From NCBI GenBank assembly GCA_018266915.1, contig JAFDZM010000046.1:1-64000 (forward strand): a DNA stretch of 64,000 bases. Direction: 5' to 3'. The notes beneath the pieces were generated by a model. It was not told the origin of the DNA. It saw nothing but the letters and a program-made list of their open reading frames with translations, and searched no databases. Position 1 is the first letter of the stretch; each line of letters starts with the position of its first letter. This document shows positions 59,174 to 64,000 of the stretch, piece by piece. Position numbers and translations under genes: made by a program. Source of the stretch: Bacteroidota bacterium. GTDB lineage: Bacteria > Bacteroidota > Bacteroidia > Sphingobacteriales > Sphingobacteriaceae.

Positions 59174-60157
59174 ATGAAACCATCCTTCGCAAATACCGAC
59201 AACGCTGCCGGTGCAAACATCCAGGATAGCTTCGTCCCCCAAACACAGGTTAAAGTGAAGAATTCAAGATTAAGCTTATCCGACAGGCAATTGAAATGGG
59301 AAGTCTCATTCAAGAAGCTGCTGATCATTATGAGCGCAGTGTTGTTGCTGCTCGTATTGGGGGTATTGGTAACACTCATTGTTGAGTCGTTGCCATCCAT
59401 TAAAGCATTAGGCATCGGATATCTGTGGGGAAAAGTATGGGATCCGGTAAGTAATATCTATGGAGCTTATCCATTTTTGATTGGTACGCTGCTGACTTCG
59501 TTCATTGCGCTGATCATTTCAATACCTTTTTCATACGCTATTGCTATTTACCTGGGCGAATACAACCCGAAAGGATGGCTTTCTGATCTGTTAAAAAATA
59601 CTATTGAACTGATAGCAGCTGTACCGTCTATCATTTATGGCTTCTGGGGCTTATTTGTTTTAGTTCCGATTGTGCGTTCATTAGAGATCAAATTTCATGT
59701 GTTGCCTTACGGTATCGGTATCTTCACTTCATCGCTGATATTGGCTGTAATGATCATCCCTTATGGGGCATCATTGGGCATTACACTGATAAGAATGGTG
59801 CCAACTCCGTTAAAAGAGGCTGCTTATGGGTTGGGAGCAACACGTTTTGAAGTGATACGCAAGGTGATTATGCCGTTTACGCGTTCCGGACTCTTTGCAG
59901 GTATATTACTATCTTTAGGCAGAGCACTGGGTGAGACCATGGCGGTAACCATGCTTATCGGTAATACCAGCGCCATACCAACCAGCATTTTTGCACCGGG
60001 TAACACTATGGCCAGCGTTATAGCCAATGAGTTTACTGAGGCTGATCATACTGAATATTTATCCGCGCTTATCGAGCTTGGTTTGGTGCTTTTCCTGGTA
60101 ACCGTAGTCATCAACCTGATAGGCAAAAGAATTATTACACGCGTTACAAATAACTAA
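59174..60157 (+). CDS. pstC: Phosphate ABC transporter permease PstC
   Basis: The 327-residue product (ATG at 59174; the upstream TTG at 59102 would read through repeat and hairpin) has a long polar N-terminus and six membrane helices. The EAA-type loop is KEAAYGLGATRFEVIRKVIMP, and LGRALGETMAVTMLIGN is the PstC block. It overlaps nothing and is followed by pstA after 3 bases. Confidence 0.95.
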   Translation: MKPSFANTDNAAGANIQDSFVPQTQVKVKNSRLSLSDRQLKWEVSFKKLLIIMSAVLLLLVLGVLVTLIVESLPSIKALGIGYLWGKVWDPVSNIYGAYPFLIGTLLTSFIALIISIPFSYAIAIYLGEYNPKGWLSDLLKNTIELIAAVPSIIYGFWGLFVLVPIVRSLEIKFHVLPYGIGIFTSSLILAVMIIPYGASLGITLIRMVPTPLKEAAYGLGATRFEVIRKVIMPFTRSGLFAGILLSLGRALGETMAVTMLIGNTSAIPTSIFAPGNTMASVIANEFTEADHTEYLSALIELGLVLFLVTVVINLIGKRIITRVTNN

Positions 60158-60160
60158 GGC

Positions 60161-61006
60161 ATGGAAGCAAAAATTGGATTCAGAAACGTAAAGAGTTTGG
60201 CCTTCAAAGGGGTCATTATCTTTTTTGCATTTGTAATTACCGTGCCTCTGATTATCATATTGCTTTATATCATTAAGCAAGGAGCGGCACAAGTTAACTG
60301 GCATTTCTTAACACACGTGCCCGCACCAGTTGGAGAGAAAGGCGGCGGTATTATCAATGCTCTTGTAGGTAGTTTTTTGATGGTAGTTATGTCGTCCATT
60401 ATCGCTATTCCAATCGGCATGATGGCAGGTATTTACCTGAGTGAAAACCCACGCACCAAACTGGCATATTATACAGGTTTGTGTGTTGATATACTACAGG
60501 GCGTTCCATCTATTGTAGTGGGTATCGTAGCCTATTTTTGGCTGGTAAAGCCTTTGGGAACTTTCTCAGCGCTATCTGGTAGTATCGCATTAGCTATTAT
60601 GATGCTGCCGATAGTGATCAGGGCCACAGAACAAACATTGCTGATGCTGCCGCCATCATTAAAAGAAGCAGCGTTATCATTAGGTGTACCTTATCATCGT
60701 GTAATCTTAAAAGTGATTGTACCTTGCGGTTTTGCAGGTATCTTATCAGGTATCACTTTATCGATAGCCCGCGTGATCGGTGAAACCGCGCCATTGTTGT
60801 TTACCGCCTTTGGTAGCCCGTTCCTGTCGGCGTCTTTGAAAAAACCTATGGAAAGTTTGCCTCACTTAATATATACCTATGCCACCAGTCCGTATGACGA
60901 CTGGCACGATTTGGCCTGGGGTGCATCATTCATATTATTAGTATTTGTCTTAACACTAAACATAATCACGAAAGTGATGACAAGAAAATGGAAAGTACAA
61001 TTGTAA
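60161..61006 (+). CDS. pstA: Phosphate ABC transporter permease PstA
   Basis: The 281-residue product has six membrane helices, the EAA loop [21 protein letters not shown] and [19 protein letters not shown]. It overlaps pstB by 19 bases, showing coupled translation. Length is normal. Confidence 0.95.
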   Translation: MEAKIGFRNVKSLAFKGVIIFFAFVITVPLIIILLYIIKQGAAQVNWHFLTHVPAPVGEKGGGIINALVGSFLMVVMSSIIAIPIGMMAGIYLSENPRTKLAYYTGLCVDILQGVPSIVVGIVAYFWLVKPLGTFSALSGSIALAIMMLPIVIRATEQTLLMLPPSLKEAALSLGVPYHRVILKVIVPCGFAGILSGITLSIARVIGETAPLLFTAFGSPFLSASLKKPMESLPHLIYTYATSPYDDWHDLAWGASFILLVFVLTLNIITKVMTRKWKVQL

Positions 61007-61746
61007 GCGCTGAAAATATCAATGCCTATTATGGCGATAACCACGCCATAAAGAATGTAAACATCAAGATCAACAAGAACGAGGTTGTCGCGATGATGGG
61101 TCCGTCAGGCTGCGGGAAAACAACCTTTCTGCGTTGCATTAACCGTATGCACGAGTTGACCCCTAATGCAAGGGCTGAAGGAGTGATGAAGCTTGATGGC
61201 GAAGATGTTTACAAAATGAATGTTATCTATGTTCGCTATAAGATCGGGATGGTGTTTCAACGCCCTAACCCGTTCCCGAACCTGAGCATTTATGAAAATG
61301 TGATCGCCGGTTATTTGCTTAACGGCATCAAAATGTCAAAAGCTGATAAAGATGTTATCGTTGAAAAATCATTAACAAGCTCTGCTCTTTGGAATGAAGT
61401 GAAAGACTCCCTGCATAAAAAAGGTACTTTCCTTTCAGGCGGTCAGCAGCAGCGTTTATGTATTGCCCGCGCAATTGCTATGCAGCCTGAAGTTATCCTG
61501 TTTGATGAGCCAACTTCGGCGCTTGACCCTATATCGACATCAAGCGTTGAAAACCTGTTCCACGAATTGAAACAGAACTATACCCTGATTATCGTAACGC
61601 ACAACATGCAGCAGGCAGCCCGTGTGAGTGACAGGACAGCGTTCTTCTACCTCGGTGAACTGGTGGAGTTTGACGATACCAAGATCATGTTCACCAATCC
61701 GAAGGATCAGCGTACACAGAACTATATCACCGGCAGGTTCAGTTAA
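60988..61746 (+). CDS. pstB: Phosphate ABC transporter ATPase PstB
   Basis: The 252-residue ATPase has Walker [10 protein letters not shown] (38-46), signature [16 protein letters not shown], Walker [14 protein letters not shown] and the switch [13 protein letters not shown]. The first residues lie within the pstA frame end. It is the energising subunit of PstSCAB. Confidence 0.97.
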   Translation: MESTIVSAENINAYYGDNHAIKNVNIKINKNEVVAMMGPSGCGKTTFLRCINRMHELTPNARAEGVMKLDGEDVYKMNVIYVRYKIGMVFQRPNPFPNLSIYENVIAGYLLNGIKMSKADKDVIVEKSLTSSALWNEVKDSLHKKGTFLSGGQQQRLCIARAIAMQPEVILFDEPTSALDPISTSSVENLFHELKQNYTLIIVTHNMQQAARVSDRTAFFYLGELVEFDDTKIMFTNPKDQRTQNYITGRFS

Positions 61747-61779
61747 TATTTAAGTACTTAATTTTAGTAATTTAAAGAC

Positions 61780-62454
61780 ATGACACAATTAGAAAACGAA
61801 ATAAGCGCTCTTAAAAAAGAATTGGCTAACATGTGGATCCTTGTTCAGTCACAATTGAACAAAGCCCGTGAAGCTATGGTAAATTTCGATAAGGACCTTG
61901 CCCGCGAAGTATTGGTGAAAGAGAAAAGGGTTAACTCATTCGAATTAAAGATCGACCGCGATTGCGAAAATATATTTGCTTTGTACTGCCCTGTGGCTAT
62001 CGACCTGCGCTTCTTACTAGCTGCACTGAAGATAAACACCAACCTGGAGCGCATCGGCGATATTGCTGCCGGTGTGGCAAAATACGTGATCGACTCTACC
62101 GCAGGGTTTGACAAAAAAGTATTAGAAGCTACCGACGTAATACGCATGTATGATGAAGCCATCAACATCGTTATTGATACCCGTACCGCATTTGAAACTG
62201 AAGATACGGCCCTGGCCAGAAGTGTGTTTAAGCACGATGAAATGCTGGATGCTGTAAACCGCAGCGCGAATGCCAATGTTGGCGCTGTGATTAAAGAGGA
62301 TATTACTATGCTGACTGAAGCATTATTTATGCTTTCGATCATCCGTAAGCTGGAGCGTATAGGCGATCAGTCTAAAAACATTGCTGAAGAGATCATCTTC
62401 TACGTAGAAGCCAAGATCCTGAAACACTCAGGTGCTTCGAGAGCGAAAGCGTAG
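61780..62454 (+). CDS. phoU: Phosphate signalling protein PhoU
   Basis: The 224-residue all-helical product has two PhoU repeats with metal-binding E/DxxxD motifs: CPVAIDLRFLLAALKINTNLERIGDIAAGVAKY and AEALFMLSIIRKLERIGDQSKNIAEE-like. It links Pst activity to the PhoR-PhoB system, which is not in this window. It is the last gene of the cluster; a word palindrome follows its stop. Confidence 0.95.
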   Translation: MTQLENEISALKKELANMWILVQSQLNKAREAMVNFDKDLAREVLVKEKRVNSFELKIDRDCENIFALYCPVAIDLRFLLAALKINTNLERIGDIAAGVAKYVIDSTAGFDKKVLEATDVIRMYDEAINIVIDTRTAFETEDTALARSVFKHDEMLDAVNRSANANVGAVIKEDITMLTEALFMLSIIRKLERIGDQSKNIAEEIIFYVEAKILKHSGASRAKA

Positions 62455-62540
62455 TTAGTTGAAAAGGTTGTATTAGTTGAAGTAGTTATTAATTTGATTA
62501 ACCAATACAACTAATACAACCAATACAACTGCTACAACCC
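62453..62540. repeat. Word palindrome, AGTTGTATT type, between convergent genes
   Basis: Left arm 62453-62493 begins in the phoU stop and has 9-base words AGTTGAAAA, GGTTGTATT, AGTTGAAGT. Right arm 62497-62540 inverted: GGTTGTAGC, AGTTGTATT, GGTTGTATT, AGTTGTATT. It ends 2 bases before the stop of the convergent gene; it is a likely shared terminator. Confidence 0.85.
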
Positions 62541-62542
62541 AA

Positions 62543-64000
62543 TCACAAATTCTTCCCCAACTTCTCCAAAATATCCTGAGGTACCTTCTGCAAATCCAAC
62601 ACCAGGAAACCATCCAGGCAATCAGCAAACTTCGGGTCGATATTAAAGCAAATGATCTTTGCGTTAAGTGAGATATACTGACGTAATAATACCGGCACTT
62701 TCATACTGCGTGTTTCGACTTCCGATATCAGGTTATCCAGACCTTTAAAACTGTCTTCCCCGGCCATCAGCAGATCAGTATCGATGCTTGAAAAATCAAC
62801 CCTGAATTTCTTTCTCGGACGTACATACTGCGCCAACTCATCATCAAAGTGATTGCGGTTGATGTAATCCACAATAAGCGATTTGGAGAATTTTGAGAAA
62901 CTGTTGCTGATGCTTACCGGGCCAATTAGGTAGCGGTAGCGTGGGTTATCGATCAGGTATTTTAAGATGCCTTTCCATAACAGGAACAATGGCAGTGGTT
63001 TTTGCTGATACTCCTTGCGGATGAATGAGCGGCCCAGTTCAAGGCTTTTTCTTAGCACAGGCATAAACTGTTCTTTGATCTTGAACAATTCATTTATATA
63101 AAATCCTTTTTTGCCGTAGCTGTAAAATATCTCATCGCCCAAACCAATCCGGTAGGCACCCACGATCAATTTGGCATCTACGTCCCAGATAAACAGGTGA
63201 TTGTAATAAATGTCGTATTCGTCCAGGTCTATGCTTTTATTGGTGCCTTCGCCTATCTCCCTGAAGGTCAGCTCGCGCAAACGCCCTATTTCGCGGATCA
63301 CATTCGGGATGGACGCTGTGGGGACAATAAACACTTCATAATTCTTTTCAATCCAAACCCTGTAATTCTCCCTTAAAGGTTCAACTTCTTTTTCAAGTAC
63401 AGAAGATGGTATTTCCGGAACAATATCCTCTACATCTTTCTTAATCTTGAAAAGATTACGCGGATTCAATATTTTTTTGTCCTCCTCCAGGCCTGTACCT
63501 AAAGCATAAGTACGTGCCCGCAGAAAATTGAGGAGCTTGGTTGGGTTATTGCTATCCGGAATATCCTCAATATTAATAGGTTTACCTATTCGCAGCTTAA
63601 TGGTATGTCCTTGTTTGTTAAACAATTCCGAAGGCAGTTTAGCTGTACGTAATGCCGGGTGGATCATACTCAGCAGGTTGAACAGCAAGCCATTGTTGCC
63701 ATGGAAATAAATGGGGACTACAGGTACTTTTGCTTTCGCGATGATCTTACCCACAACCGGGTGCCACATACGGTCGGTAATCTGTTGTTTATCTACCTTA
63801 AAGGTGGATACTTCACCGGCAGGGAAAATGCCTATTGGCGTACCGTTTGCCAGTAGTTCCAAGGTGCTTTTTAAACCACTGATGCTGGATGAATGATCGA
63901 TATTCTCAAAGGGGTTTACCGCAACAAAATAATCGGCCAGGTTAGGGATCTTTTTCAACAGGAAGTTGGCCATTACTTTAGCCTCCGGCCTAACCATACA
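62543..64000 (-). CDS. PlsC-type acyltransferase fused to GNAT-type N-acyltransferase (OlsF-like), 5' end outside window
   Basis: The visible 485 or more codons continue past the window edge. The N-terminal part is the second half of a lysophospholipid acyltransferase domain: GIFPAGEVSTF is motif III and VPVVPIYFHGN motif IV; the HxxxxD box must lie upstream. The C-terminal part (about 220-484) is the hemolysin/OlsB-like GNAT domain (RELTFREIGEGTNKSIDLDEYDIYYNHLF, IVGAYRIGLG, ELGRSFIRKEYQQKPLPLFLLWKGI). This order matches OlsF, which makes ornithine or glycine lipids. The product in this organism is inferred. Confidence 0.85.
   Translation of the reverse strand, partial: CMVRPEAKVMANFLLKKIPNLADYFVAVNPFENIDHSSSISGLKSTLELLANGTPIGIFPAGEVSTFKVDKQQITDRMWHPVVGKIIAKAKVPVVPIYFHGNNGLLFNLLSMIHPALRTAKLPSELFNKQGHTIKLRIGKPINIEDIPDSNNPTKLLNFLRARTYALGTGLEEDKKILNPRNLFKIKKDVEDIVPEIPSSVLEKEVEPLRENYRVWIEKNYEVFIVPTASIPNVIREIGRLRELTFREIGEGTNKSIDLDEYDIYYNHLFIWDVDAKLIVGAYRIGLGDEIFYSYGKKGFYINELFKIKEQFMPVLRKSLELGRSFIRKEYQQKPLPLFLLWKGILKYLIDNPRYRYLIGPVSISNSFSKFSKSLIVDYINRNHFDDELAQYVRPRKKFRVDFSSIDTDLLMAGEDSFKGLDNLISEVETRSMKVPVLLRQYISLNAKIICFNIDPKFADCLDGFLVLDLQKVPQDILEKLGKNL

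Noticed and set aside
10397..62540. CRISPR array
   Set aside because: Tandem words are 7-9 bases and diverged, with no 25-40 base repeats or spacers and no cas genes.

Overview
This window is chromosomal DNA of a Bacteroidota bacterium, most likely family Sphingobacteriaceae (Mucilaginibacter/Pedobacter-like). The evidence is a gldA gene plus a gldF-gldG fusion, outer-membrane beta-barrels and SusD-less lipoproteins with Bacteroidota lipoboxes, a eukaryote-type NADP isocitrate dehydrogenase, a large aromatic amino acid hydroxylase, and promoters of the Bacteroidota type (TTG, about 19 bases, TAnnTTTG). I see no rRNA, tRNA, CRISPR array, transposase or phage gene.

Layout. 0-8.9 kb: mtgA, a beta-barrel gene, the rpsF-rpsR-rplI operon, two very acidic small proteins, dnaX (with an A10 tract suited to slippage), a four-helix-bundle (S23-type) gene enclosed by inverted repeats, a second barrel gene and icd. 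9-16.6 kb: a hicBA toxin-antitoxin pair, manA, a PAS histidine kinase, YciI and AlkD proteins, and an AT-rich two-gene ATPase/TOPRIM-like module that looks like a split OLD-type defence system. 15.5-25.2 kb: phenylalanine/tyrosine catabolism (hppD, hmgA, fumarylacetoacetase and, further on, phenylalanine hydroxylase) interleaved with agmatine-to-putrescine genes (aguA, aguB). 25-32 kb: SDR, small membrane proteins, a short SSB, OYE-family reductase, OsmC and a catalytic/non-catalytic M16 peptidase pair. 32-38.3 kb: two tandem paralogous TPR histidine kinases and glyS. 39-44.2 kb: gldA, three beta-barrel genes and gldFG. 44-53.3 kb: dnaN, two DUF4397 lipoproteins, DedA, an S1/P1-like nuclease, rpsT, radC, pheT and a ZapB-like/ZapA pair. 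53.3-64 kb: a likely 6S RNA, rny, an Mpo1-like protein, then a phosphate cluster (DUF47 PhoU-like, porin, pstSCAB, phoU) and the 3' part of a PlsC-GNAT fusion cut by the window end.

The most striking unexplained signal is not a gene. At about twelve intergenic sites there is a long imperfect palindrome whose arms are each about four diverged tandem copies of a 7-9 base word. The word differs from site to site, but the two arms of one site always agree. Some sites show one arm only. The palindromes abut or include stop codons, and at one site the arms enclose the S23-type four-helix-bundle gene, like an intervening sequence of 23S rRNA. Other points worth following are the dnaX slippery tract, the ATPase/TOPRIM pair, two unannotated small ORFs (36 and 55 residues), near-leaderless start codons, a pheT leader hairpin and a hairpin between pstS and pstC.
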